Position numbers and translations under genes: made by a program. A stretch of 64,000 nucleotides of DNA from an uncultured Clostridia bacterium (GTDB lineage Bacteria; Bacillota; Clostridia; Lachnospirales; CAG-274): the NCBI GenBank assembly GCA_947630475.1, contig CANRHR010000002.1, positions 124,001 through 188,000 of the forward strand. Direction: 5' to 3'. Shown piece after piece: positions 35,725 through 43,921 of the stretch (positions within the stretch are counted from its first letter, which is position 1; each line of letters starts with the position of its first letter). Under the pieces are notes generated by a model. The model had not been told where the DNA came from and ran no database searches. It worked only from the letters and a program-made list of their open reading frames with translations.

Positions 35725-37080
35725 TTATTTATGGTTAATGATTTTTTCTGTAATAAAAGAAGTATCATAATTGCCGTTAAGATAATCTTTATTGTTTAAA
35801 AGCTCCAACTGAAAATCGATGTTTGTTTTAACTCCCTCAATAACAAACTCGCTTAAGGCTCTTTTCATTTTTATAATGGCTTCGTTTCTGTCTTTGCCTT
35901 TTGTTATAACTTTGGCAAGCATAGAGTCATAATAAGGCGGTATAGTATAACCGGCATAAATGGCGGAATCAACTCTAAGGCCGTTTCCCCCGCCGGGAAG
36001 CAGAAGATAATTTACAGTACCGGGCGAAGGTCTGAAATTATTTTCGGGATCCTGTGCATTGATTCTGCATTCAATGCTGTGAGAGTTTATTTTAATATCG
36101 CTTTGCTTTATACTAAGCTTTTCTCCCGCTGCAATTTTTATTTGTTCCTTTATTATATCTACGTCCGTAACCATTTCGGTTATAGGATGCTCAACCTGAA
36201 CCCTTGTATTCATTTCCATAAAATAAAAGCTGCCGTCTTTTGGAGAATACAAAAATTCGATTGTGCCGGCATTTTTGTAATTTGATGCCTTAACAGCACG
36301 TATAGCCGCCTGACCAAGCTTTTGTCTTGTTTCGTCATCTATGGCAGGGGAGGGGGATTCTTCTATTACCTTTTGGTTTCTTATCTGCATAGAACAATCT
36401 CTCTCGCCTAAATGGACAACATTGCCGTATTCATCAGATAATATCTGAACCTCTATATGTCTTGCGTTTTCTATCAGTTTTTCCATATATAGGCTGTCAT
36501 CGCCAAAAGCAGCTTTGGCTTCAGCCTTTGCGCTGTAAAATGCAGACTCAAGTTCATCAGGTGCCTTTACTATCCTTATGCCTTTTCCGCCTCCGCCTGC
36601 AGATGCTTTTATCATAACGGGAAAGCCAAGCTCTTCGGCAAATGATGCGGCTTCCTCGGCTGTTTCTATAACGGATTCACTTCCGGGTGTTACGGGAACG
36701 CCCGCTTTGGACATAAGTTTTCTTGCGTTGGCTTTGTTTCCCATTAAATCTATGCTCTGAGGATCCGGACCTATAAATTTTATATTACATTCGCCGCACA
36801 TAGAAGCAAAGACACTGTTTTCCGATAAAAAGCCGAACCCGGGATGAATAGCCTGCGCCCCTGTAAGGCAGGCGGCGCTGATGATATTTTGCATATTAAG
36901 GTAGCTTTCTCTGCTTTTTGCAGGCCCTATGCATACCGCACGGTCTGCAAGCTGGGTATGAAGCGCATTTTTATCCGCTTGAGAATATACGGCAATACTC
37001 ATTATGCCCATTTCACGGCAGGCACGAATTATCCTGACTGCTATTTCGCCTCTGTTTGCGATTAAAATTCTGTCAAACAT
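35725..37080 (-). CDS. accC: Biotin carboxylase subunit of acetyl-CoA carboxylase
   Basis: AccC carboxylates biotin on AccB using ATP and bicarbonate. The 451-aa ATP-grasp enzyme begins MFDRILIANRGEIAVRIIRA and has the glycine-rich ASAGGGGKGIRIV loop, ERDCSMQIRNQKV, and EMNTRVQVEHPITEMV with the catalytic residues. TTAGGAG precedes the ATG. Fifteen bases separate it from accD. Confidence 0.97.
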   Translation of the reverse strand: MFDRILIANRGEIAVRIIRACREMGIMSIAVYSQADKNALHTQLADRAVCIGPAKSRESYLNMQNIISAACLTGAQAIHPGFGFLSENSVFASMCGECNIKFIGPDPQSIDLMGNKANARKLMSKAGVPVTPGSESVIETAEEAASFAEELGFPVMIKASAGGGGKGIRIVKAPDELESAFYSAKAEAKAAFGDDSLYMEKLIENARHIEVQILSDEYGNVVHLGERDCSMQIRNQKVIEESPSPAIDDETRQKLGQAAIRAVKASNYKNAGTIEFLYSPKDGSFYFMEMNTRVQVEHPITEMVTDVDIIKEQIKIAAGEKLSIKQSDIKINSHSIECRINAQDPENNFRPSPGTVNYLLLPGGGNGLRVDSAIYAGYTIPPYYDSMLAKVITKGKDRNEAIIKMKRALSEFVIEGVKTNIDFQLELLNNKDYLNGNYDTSFITEKIINHK

Positions 37081-37091
37081 AAACTCAGCTC

Positions 37092-37514
37092 CTAACCTAT
37101 CATAAATGTAAGCTCACCCTCGGCAACCTTTTTATCATCGACATAGGCAATGCCATAGCCAATACCTGCCGATTTTTTAAGCTTAATTATTTCAACCTCA
37201 AGCCTTAATGTATCTCCGGGAATAACTTTTCCTCTGAATTTGGCTTTGTCAATAGCTCCAAAATAAGCGGTTTTGCCTTTGTATTCTTCCATGCTTAATA
37301 TCGCTACGGCGCCTGCCTGAGCCATAGCCTCGATAATTAGCACGCCGGGCATAACAGGCTCTTGAGGGAAATGTCCTTGAAAAAACTGCTCATTGGCAGT
37401 TACATTTTTTATGGCTGTAATTTTTTTGCCCTCTTCTATTTCAATAATTCTGTCTATAAGAAGAAAAGGAAACCTATGAGGGATTATCTCTTTGATTTGC
37501 TGTATATTCATCAT
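37092..37514 (-). CDS. fabZ: 3-hydroxyacyl-ACP dehydratase FabZ
   Basis: A 140-aa hot-dog-fold dehydratase of the fatty acid elongation cycle. The catalytic histidine lies in [20 protein letters not shown] with the following glutamate; [11 protein letters not shown] is at the N-terminus. GGAGG is 8 bases before the first ATG. No fabM or second dehydratase lies in the operon, so the route to unsaturated acids is not evident here. Confidence 0.96.
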   Translation of the reverse strand: MMNIQQIKEIIPHRFPFLLIDRIIEIEEGKKITAIKNVTANEQFFQGHFPQEPVMPGVLIIEAMAQAGAVAILSMEEYKGKTAYFGAIDKAKFRGKVIPGDTLRLEVEIIKLKKSAGIGYGIAYVDDKKVAEGELTFMIG

Positions 37515-37526
37515 CTTGATATCCTC

Positions 37527-38036
37527 CTATACAATTCTGAATAATGGTTGGTCATATTCTACCATATCTTCATTTTCAACCATAATTTCAACAATTTCTC
37601 CGTCAAAAGCTGAAGTTATTTCATTCATAATCTTCATGGCTTCCAAAACGCAGAGAACATCTCCTTTTTTAACTTTGTCGCCAAGCTTGACAAAAGGCGG
37701 CTTGTCAGGAGAAGAGCTTTGATAGAATGTGCCTACCATAGGGGAGGTTACGATATTGCCCTCTTTAAGTTCAACTTTATCTTCGGGTATTATTGTTATA
37801 GGCTCTGAAATATCTTCTATGGCAACATCTTTTAAAGTCTCTTTTGATGATTTGTCTTCATGGCTTTCATCAGCCAATGGCTTTGAATTTTTATAATCGG
37901 CGCTGTAAGTGTTATTGCAGTTTGGCGCTGCTTTGCTGATTCTTATATATACTCCGCCTTTTATTTTAAGCTCAAATTCCGTCATATTTGAGTTTTCAAC
38001 GGTTTTGATAAGATCTTTGATTTCAGAATAATCCAT
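37527..38036 (-). CDS. accB: Biotin carboxyl carrier protein of acetyl-CoA carboxylase
   Basis: A 169-aa carrier. The N-terminus (MDYSEIKDLIKTVENSNM) and a flexible Asp/Lys/Ser-rich middle lead to the C-terminal biotinyl domain with VTSPMVGTFYQSSSP and the biotin-lysine motif EAMKIMNEI. I chose the ATG at 38036, three bases after the fabF stop begins, with GGGAGGACTG upstream. The longer open frame extends into fabF and is not supported. Confidence 0.95.
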   Translation of the reverse strand: MDYSEIKDLIKTVENSNMTEFELKIKGGVYIRISKAAPNCNNTYSADYKNSKPLADESHEDKSSKETLKDVAIEDISEPITIIPEDKVELKEGNIVTSPMVGTFYQSSSPDKPPFVKLGDKVKKGDVLCVLEAMKIMNEITSAFDGEIVEIMVENEDMVEYDQPLFRIV

Positions 38037-38037
38037 T

Positions 38038-39276
38038 TCAGTCCTCCCATTTTTTGATGCAGATAACGGCATTGTGACCTCCAAAGCCAAGGGTATTTGA
38101 AAGAGCATATTTCATTTTTCTTTCAACACCTTTATTTGGAGTGTAATTTAAATCACATTCTTCATCCGCCACCTTATATCCTATCGTGGGCGGAACAAAA
38201 TCATTAATAAGCGCAAGAACAGTTGCAATAGCTTCAACAGCGCCTGTTGCGCCAAGAAGATGACCTGTCATGGATTTTGTTGAGCTTATGTTTATATTGT
38301 AAGCGTGAGCGCCGAACGTATTTTTAATTGCGGCTGTTTCGGAGGAATCATTAGCCTGTGTGCTTGTTCCGTGGGCGTTAATATAAGTAATATCCTCGGG
38401 GTTTACTCCTCCTTCTGCCATAGCCTGTTTCATAGCTCTTACAGCGCCTGATCCGTCGGGCAGAGGCGCTGTCATATGATAGGCATCGCAGGTAGAGCCA
38501 AAGCCTACAATTTCTCCCAAAATTTTGGCTCCTCTTTTTTGGGCGGATTCAAGGCTTTCAAGGAATAAAACACCTGCTCCTTCACCCATTACAAAGCCGT
38601 TTCTTTCTTTGTCGAAAGGGATAGATGCTCTTGAAATATCTTCACTTGTTGATAAAGCTTTTAAGGAAGCAAAGCCGCCTATACCGATTTTTGTTATTGA
38701 GGACTCAGAGCCGCCGGCAAGAATATAATCGGAATAACCGTGCTTAATGCTTCTGAAAGCCGCACCGATGCAGCTTGTTGAGGTAGCGCAGGCGGTAACA
38801 ATATCTTCACAGGTTCCCTGAGCGCCGAATTTTATGGCTACATTTCCTGCTGCCATATTGCTTATTGACATAGGAATAAATAAAGGGGCTATTTTTGAGG
38901 GGCCTTTCTCATACATTTTGATAACCTGTTCTTCTATTACGCCAAGACCGCCTATTCCGGAGCCTATTATAACTCCGAATTTTTCTTTATCAATGCTGTC
39001 AAGGTTAATTCCGCTCATGTCAACTGCCTCTTTGGCAGCTGCTATTGCGTATTGGCTGAACAAATCAAGACGCTTTGTTTCTTTTTTTTCTATTACGGTT
39101 GTTGGATCGAAGCCCTTAAGCTCACCTGCAATTTTAACTTTGCTGTCTGAGGTATCAAAATGTGTTATAAAATCGATACCATTTTTGCCGTTTTTAAGAC
39201 CATCCCAATATTCGGGTATATTGTTTCCGATAGGGGTTACAGCTCCTATTCCCGTAATAACAACTCTTCTTTCCAT
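38038..39276 (-). CDS. fabF: 3-oxoacyl-ACP synthase II
   Basis: FabF is the condensing enzyme of chain elongation. The 412-aa thiolase-fold protein begins RRVVITGIGAVTPIGN and has the Cys-His-His triad: VTACATSTSCIGAA (Cys), NAHGTSTQAND (His) and STKSMTGHLLGATGAVE (Lys, His), ending GFGGHNAVICIKK. AGGAGG-like sequence precedes the ATG. It follows fabG by 10 bases. Confidence 0.97.
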   Translation of the reverse strand: MERRVVITGIGAVTPIGNNIPEYWDGLKNGKNGIDFITHFDTSDSKVKIAGELKGFDPTTVIEKKETKRLDLFSQYAIAAAKEAVDMSGINLDSIDKEKFGVIIGSGIGGLGVIEEQVIKMYEKGPSKIAPLFIPMSISNMAAGNVAIKFGAQGTCEDIVTACATSTSCIGAAFRSIKHGYSDYILAGGSESSITKIGIGGFASLKALSTSEDISRASIPFDKERNGFVMGEGAGVLFLESLESAQKRGAKILGEIVGFGSTCDAYHMTAPLPDGSGAVRAMKQAMAEGGVNPEDITYINAHGTSTQANDSSETAAIKNTFGAHAYNINISSTKSMTGHLLGATGAVEAIATVLALINDFVPPTIGYKVADEECDLNYTPNKGVERKMKYALSNTLGFGGHNAVICIKKWED

Positions 39277-39286
39277 AATTTCCTCC

Positions 39287-40018
39287 TTATGCCATTGACA
39301 TACCGCCGTCTATTGCGATAACCTGACCCGTTATATATTTATTTTTTGCTAAAAATACCGCAAGTTCGGCAACCTCATCTGACTGACCGAATCTTTTAAG
39401 AGGTATCCCTGCAAGAATTTCATCCTTGAGCTTATCACTGAGAACATTGGTCATTTCCGTTTGAATAAAGCCGGGCGCTATAGCGTTGCAGGTGATTGAT
39501 CTTGATGCAAGCTCTTTTGCGATGCTGCGTGTGATGCCTATAACGCCTGCCTTGCTTGCGGCATAGTTAAGCTGACCTGTATTTCCGCAAAGACCAACTA
39601 CACTGCTGAGATTAATAATGCTTCCGCTTTTTTGTTTAAGCATTATTTTGGCGGCATGTTTAATTGTATTAAAAGTACCTTTAAGGTTTGTTTGGATAAC
39701 AGAATCAAAATCCTCTTCACTCATTCTTAAAATTATGTTGTCTTTTGTTATACCGGCGTTATTTACCAAAACGTCAATGCTTTTAAATTCGTTAAAAGCG
39801 GAGTTTATAAGTATTCCGGCATCCTCAAAGCTGCCTATATCAGCTTTTACGGCAAGGCATTTAACACCGTTTGCTTCAATTTCTTTTATAAGTTCATCCG
39901 GAACAGAGCTTCTGTAATTTAAGACTATATTTGAACCTTCTTTGGCAAACCTTAATGCAGTGGCTCTGCCTATACCCTTTGCAGCTCCGGTTATGACAAC
40001 AGTTTTATTCTTTAACAC
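39287..40018 (-). CDS. fabG: 3-oxoacyl-ACP reductase
   Basis: A 243-aa short-chain dehydrogenase that reduces 3-oxoacyl-ACP with NADPH. It shows TGAAKGIGRATA (cofactor), NNAGIT, the catalytic serine in INLSSVVG, and YAASKAGVIG (Tyr and Lys). The start is GTG at 40018, sharing one base with the fabD stop, so the two genes are translationally linked. Confidence 0.96.
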   Translation of the reverse strand: MLKNKTVVITGAAKGIGRATALRFAKEGSNIVLNYRSSVPDELIKEIEANGVKCLAVKADIGSFEDAGILINSAFNEFKSIDVLVNNAGITKDNIILRMSEEDFDSVIQTNLKGTFNTIKHAAKIMLKQKSGSIINLSSVVGLCGNTGQLNYAASKAGVIGITRSIAKELASRSITCNAIAPGFIQTEMTNVLSDKLKDEILAGIPLKRFGQSDEVAELAVFLAKNKYITGQVIAIDGGMSMA

Positions 40019-40947
40019 TATAAACCAAGACCTTTCATTGTTTTTTCAAAAGTTTTGATATCTTCAACATTAAAAGTATCAACATCCCTGCTTATTTTTT
40101 TAACAAAGGATGAAAGAGTTTTTCCGGGGCCAAGCTCAACAAAAGTATCAACTCCAAGCTCGATAAGTCTTTTTACGCTTTGTTCCCATTTAACGGGATT
40201 CATCACCTGTTTTGTCAGTATGTCGACTATATCGCTTTTATCCTTTATCAAATCTCCGGTGAGATTGGTTATAACGGGAATTTTAAGATCGTTTATTTTT
40301 ATGTTTTTCAGCTCAGCATTAAGTTTTTGTGAGGCAGGCTCAAGCAGCGACGTATGGAACGGACCGCTTACATTAAGTCTTACCGCCCTTTTTGCTCCTT
40401 TTTGCATAACCAATTCTTCTGCCTTTTCAACAGCCGCCTTATTGCCGGCTATTGCAATCTGACCGGGACAGTTGTAGTTTGAAATCATAACGGTGCCAAA
40501 TTCTTCCGCCTCTTTGCAGGCTTGTTCGATAAGCTCGGCGCTTAAGTTTAAAACGGCTGTCATTGCGCCTTCTCCTGCCGGAACCGCTTCTGTCATAAAT
40601 TTTCCCCTTTTTCTGACAAGACAAACAGCGTCGTTAAAATCGAAAACGCCGCTTTCAACCAGGGCGGAATATTCACCAAGGCTTAAGCCTGCCGCATAGT
40701 CGGCTTTAACACCGTTTTGCGCCATAAGCCTTGATACTGCACAGCTCATTGTTAAAATGGCAGGCTGAGTAAATTCTGTTTTGTTTAAATCATCGCTTTG
40801 ACCAAAGCATAATTCACTTATTTTAAAGCCAAGAGCGTCATCAGCTTCATCAAAAGCATTTTTGCATACTTCAAAATTATCATAAAGCTCTTTGCCCATT
40901 GAGTTGTACTGAGCACCTTGTCCGCTGAAAATAAAAGCAATCTTCAT
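40018..40947 (-). CDS. fabD: Malonyl-CoA-ACP transacylase
   Basis: FabD moves malonyl groups from CoA to acyl carrier protein. The 309-aa protein begins KIAFIFSGQGAQYNSMGKEL and has the nucleophile motif GLSLGEYSALVESG, the QPAILTMS region and NVSGPFHTSLLEPA with the catalytic histidine. AGGAGATAAATAAG precedes the ATG. Confidence 0.96.
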   Translation of the reverse strand: MKIAFIFSGQGAQYNSMGKELYDNFEVCKNAFDEADDALGFKISELCFGQSDDLNKTEFTQPAILTMSCAVSRLMAQNGVKADYAAGLSLGEYSALVESGVFDFNDAVCLVRKRGKFMTEAVPAGEGAMTAVLNLSAELIEQACKEAEEFGTVMISNYNCPGQIAIAGNKAAVEKAEELVMQKGAKRAVRLNVSGPFHTSLLEPASQKLNAELKNIKINDLKIPVITNLTGDLIKDKSDIVDILTKQVMNPVKWEQSVKRLIELGVDTFVELGPGKTLSSFVKKISRDVDTFNVEDIKTFEKTMKGLGL

Positions 40948-41001
40948 CTTATTTATCTCCTATGTTTTAATCGGCAAAATAACAATTTTTATTTTATATT
41001 T

Positions 41002-41940
41002 TTATTTTACAAGCTTGTTAAAGCCTGTCATAATTTCATCTAAAATTTCACGGCAGCTCTGTTCTTTATTTACAAGCCCCGCTATCTGGCCGCTCATAAC
41101 AGAGCCGAACTCAATATCGCCCTCTTTGACAGCCTTTTGAAGAGCGCCTCTTCCAAGGTTATCAAATCTTTCCATATCGGGGGTTTGCTTGCCCATTTCT
41201 TCTTTTTCGGCAGCGTCAAAGGCTCTTGTAAGTTTATTTTTTATAACTCTTACAGGATGACCTGTAATTTGACCTGTTATGGTTGTATCTATATCCTTTG
41301 CTTTCAATATTCTTTCTTTATAGTTTCTGTGAACTGTACATTCCTTAGCAACTAAAAATCTTGTGCCGATCTGAACTCCGTCGGCGCCAAGCATAAATGC
41401 TGCCGCCATACCTCTTTCATCGGCAATTCCTCCTGCTGCAAGCACAGGAATATTTACCGCATCTACCACCTGAGGAACAAGCGCCATTGTAGTAAGCTTT
41501 CCTATGTGACCGCCGGATTCCATACCTTCGGCTATAACAGCCTTTGCGCCTAATTTTTCCATTCTTTTTGCGGCTGCCACACTGGGGACAACGGGTATAA
41601 GAACAATACCGGCGTTATTAAATGCTTCAACGTGTCTGCTGGGATTTCCTGCTCCGGTTGTAACCACCTTAACACCTTCATCACAGACAAGCTTAACGAT
41701 ATCATCGACAAAAGGAGATAAAAGCATAATATTTACACCGAAAGGCTTATCGGTTAATTCTTTAACTTTTTTAATCTCTTCTCTTACGACATCGGCAGGA
41801 GCGTTGCCGGCTGCAATTATGCCAAGGCCGCCTGCGTTTGAAACGGCACCGGCAAGGCTTGCATCGGCTATCCAAGCCATAGCCCCCTGAAAAATTGGGT
41901 ATTTAATTCCTAAAAGCTTGCAAATATCAAATCTACTCAT
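41002..41940 (-). CDS. fabK: Enoyl-ACP reductase II (FMN-dependent)
   Basis: FabK completes the elongation cycle by reducing trans-2-enoyl-ACP with a flavin. The protein, about 312 aa, starts MSRFDICKLLGIKYPIFQGAMAWIAD and contains AVSNAGGLGIIAAGN, the phosphate-binding AGGIADERGMAAAFMLGADGVQIGTRF and a C-terminal GSVMSGQIAGLV. I chose the ATG at 41940, six bases after AAAGGTG; the earlier GTG lies within that site. Its place in a fab operon separates it from nitronate monooxygenases. FabK enzymes resist triclosan. Confidence 0.95.
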   Translation of the reverse strand: MSRFDICKLLGIKYPIFQGAMAWIADASLAGAVSNAGGLGIIAAGNAPADVVREEIKKVKELTDKPFGVNIMLLSPFVDDIVKLVCDEGVKVVTTGAGNPSRHVEAFNNAGIVLIPVVPSVAAAKRMEKLGAKAVIAEGMESGGHIGKLTTMALVPQVVDAVNIPVLAAGGIADERGMAAAFMLGADGVQIGTRFLVAKECTVHRNYKERILKAKDIDTTITGQITGHPVRVIKNKLTRAFDAAEKEEMGKQTPDMERFDNLGRGALQKAVKEGDIEFGSVMSGQIAGLVNKEQSCREILDEIMTGFNKLVK

Positions 41941-42010
41941 ATCATTCACCTTTATCCATATTTATTTTCTCTTAGCATCGGCAAGATTGAACATTTAAAG
42001 ATGTTAAAGC

Positions 42011-42991
42011 CTATATTTCAATTATAACCGAACCCCATGTAAAGCCTCCGCCGAAGCCGGATAAAATTATTTTATCGCCGCTGTTTAAAAGCTTGGCGCC
42101 ACTCATTTCGCTTAACGCCAATGGTATGCTTGCAGCCGAGGTATTGCCGAATTTATCGGTATTTAAATAAAATTTATCCATAGAAAGCCCAAGCTTTTTC
42201 GCAACAATCTCAATTATTCTTGCGTTTGCCTGATGAGGAACTATATATTTAATATCGTCAAAACCAAGCCCTGCTTTTTCCAAAACAATATTTATGCTTT
42301 TGGGTACGCTTCTTGTAGCAAAGCTGAAAACTTCACGCCCATTCATTTTGATGAAATGACCGTCTTTTTTTGGCGCATTTGCAAATGTATTGCATAATGG
42401 AAGCTCTCCTCCGGTTATAGCGTGCCAGTGCAGCCCGTCTGCGTGCATATCTTCAGCCAAAATAAAGCTTTTGCCGTCTGCGCCCGATGAAGAAATTATA
42501 ACTCCTCCTGCGCCATCGCCAAAGAGCACACAGGTATTTCTGTCTGTCCAGTCGATTAACTTTGAAAGAGTTTCCGCTCCCAAAATCATAATATTTTTAT
42601 AAACACCGCATCTTATAAATTTTTCGGCAGTTATCAATGCAAAGACAAAGCCTGAGCATGCTGCGTTAATATCATATGCACAAGCGTTTGAAGCGCCGAT
42701 CATGCCCTGAACAATGCACGCTGTTGAGGGTGTGAGATAATCGGGCGAGGTTGTTGCAACGATGATAAGATCAAGCTCCTGAGGGCTGATATTTGATTTT
42801 TTAAGCAGCTTGACAGCCGTTTCTGAACATAGCTCAGAGGTATTTTTATCATCTGAGATATATCTTTGTTTTATTCCCGTTCTGGATGCAATCCATTCAT
42901 CGGAGGTTTCGACAAGCTTGCTCAGATCATCGTTTGTAACCGTTTTTGCGGCTATGCAGCTGTCAAACGCAACTATTTTTGAATTATACAT
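42011..42991 (-). CDS. fabH: 3-oxoacyl-ACP synthase III
   Basis: FabH starts fatty acid synthesis by condensing an acyl-CoA with malonyl-ACP. The 326-aa protein has DEWIASRTGIKQRY near the N-terminus, the catalytic cysteine in INAACSGFVFAL, the histidine in VPHQANARI and the asparagine in GNTSAASIPLAL. It overlaps the end of fabT by eight bases. No acpP lies between fabH and fabK, where many Firmicutes have it. Confidence 0.96.
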   Translation of the reverse strand: MYNSKIVAFDSCIAAKTVTNDDLSKLVETSDEWIASRTGIKQRYISDDKNTSELCSETAVKLLKKSNISPQELDLIIVATTSPDYLTPSTACIVQGMIGASNACAYDINAACSGFVFALITAEKFIRCGVYKNIMILGAETLSKLIDWTDRNTCVLFGDGAGGVIISSSGADGKSFILAEDMHADGLHWHAITGGELPLCNTFANAPKKDGHFIKMNGREVFSFATRSVPKSINIVLEKAGLGFDDIKYIVPHQANARIIEIVAKKLGLSMDKFYLNTDKFGNTSAASIPLALSEMSGAKLLNSGDKIILSGFGGGFTWGSVIIEI

Positions 42992-43454
42992 AAGCCTCTC
43001 CTTGTTTTATTTTTAAATATTGCTCGCTGAAAAAATTACAGACCTTGGTGACAGCATCGCCAAAAATTTCCGCCTCCTGTTCACCCAGGCAGACAATGGC
43101 TTTTTTTATTATATCCGAATGAAATTTTTGATAAGCTCTGAACAGAAGCCTTCCTCTTTTTGTAAGTGTAAGCATAACAACTCGTTTGTCCGTTTCGCTT
43201 TTTTGCTTTGTTATATAACCCTTTCTGGCAAGGTTGTTTATTGTTACTGTAAGAGTTCCGACAGTAATATCAAGCTTTTTGGCAACATCGCTCATAGCTT
43301 TTGGCGCATACATACCTACAGCTACAACCGTGTGCATTTCTGTTATAGAAATGTCGTTAAACGGACTTTTTTTGAGGGCTTCTTCTTCGATCTTAAGAAT
43401 ATCACTAAAAATTTCCGTAAAAAGCTCATAAACGTCATTTAATGATTTATTCAT
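42984..43454 (-). CDS. fabT: MarR-family repressor of fatty acid synthesis
   Basis: A 156-aa MarR protein with winged-helix segments MSDVAKKLDITVGTLTVTINNLARKGYI and SETDKRVVMLTLTKRG (the wing). Being first in the fab operon and preceded by a TTTGATNATCAAA palindrome identifies it as FabT, which represses the operon when bound to acyl-ACP in streptococci. CGGAGG lies before the ATG. Ligand and targets here are by analogy. Confidence 0.92.
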   Translation of the reverse strand: MNKSLNDVYELFTEIFSDILKIEEEALKKSPFNDISITEMHTVVAVGMYAPKAMSDVAKKLDITVGTLTVTINNLARKGYITKQKSETDKRVVMLTLTKRGRLLFRAYQKFHSDIIKKAIVCLGEQEAEIFGDAVTKVCNFFSEQYLKIKQGEAYV

Positions 43455-43533
43455 AAGCGGCCTCCGTATACTGTTTTATATACAAAGCATAGATAAACAC
43501 AAAATAATCTAAATAAAATTTGGCAAAAAAATG

Positions 43534-43548
43534 CTTTGATAATCAAAG
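43534..43548. promoter_or_regulatory. FabT-type operator palindrome
   Basis: CTTTGATAATCAAAG is a perfect 15-base palindrome around one base. It matches the TTTGATNATCAAA core bound by streptococcal FabT and overlaps the last bases of the -10 box of the fabT promoter, covering the predicted start of transcription. That placement predicts autorepression of the operon. Confidence 0.75.
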
Positions 43549-43575
43549 TATATATAATCTTTAACAAAACGTCAA
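43547..43575 (-). promoter_or_regulatory. Sigma-A type promoter of the fab operon
   Basis: On the minus strand TTGACG (43570-43575), a 17-base spacer and TATACT (43547-43552), about 95 bases before fabT. Confidence 0.75.
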
Positions 43576-43816
43576 GTCTTTTGAAAAACAAAAACAATAT
43601 TTCTGATTGTTAAAAAAGTATGTTTGGGCTTTTTGGCATTTTATTGTACATACAATTGTATCATAAAATTAATGCTTATATTGTTTATTGGCTAAAGCAC
43701 GCAAGTTAAGACAATTTAAGATTTATTTTTCAGAAAATTCCAATAATTTTAAATATAATTTTTTATTAAAGTTCGAGCATTTTTAATAATTTTATTATAC
43801 AACAGCGATAATTTAT

Positions 43817-43825
43817 GATATAATA
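43817..43825 (+). promoter_or_regulatory. Extended -10 element for the aminotransferase-dapL pair
   Basis: TGATATAAT, a full extended -10 box. No clear -35 is present upstream, which is common with extended -10 promoters. Between here and 43576 I see nothing else to name. Confidence 0.5.
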
Positions 43826-43847
43826 TAAAAAAACATATTCAAAAATG

Positions 43848-43893
43848 ACCTGACAAACGCTTCTATGCAAAACCAAGCGCTCTTAGCAGGTCT
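43848..43893 (+). promoter_or_regulatory. Structured RNA leader hairpin
   Basis: GACCTG (43848-43853) pairs with CAGGTC (43888-43893), and CGCTT (43859-43863) with AAGCG (43876-43880), leaving a 12-base loop and an asymmetric internal loop. It lies between the -10 box and the ribosome site. I do not recognise a known riboswitch class, and no T-run follows. Confidence 0.45.
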
Positions 43894-43921
43894 TAAAGTT
43901 TTATAAAAGGAGCGGAAGTAT

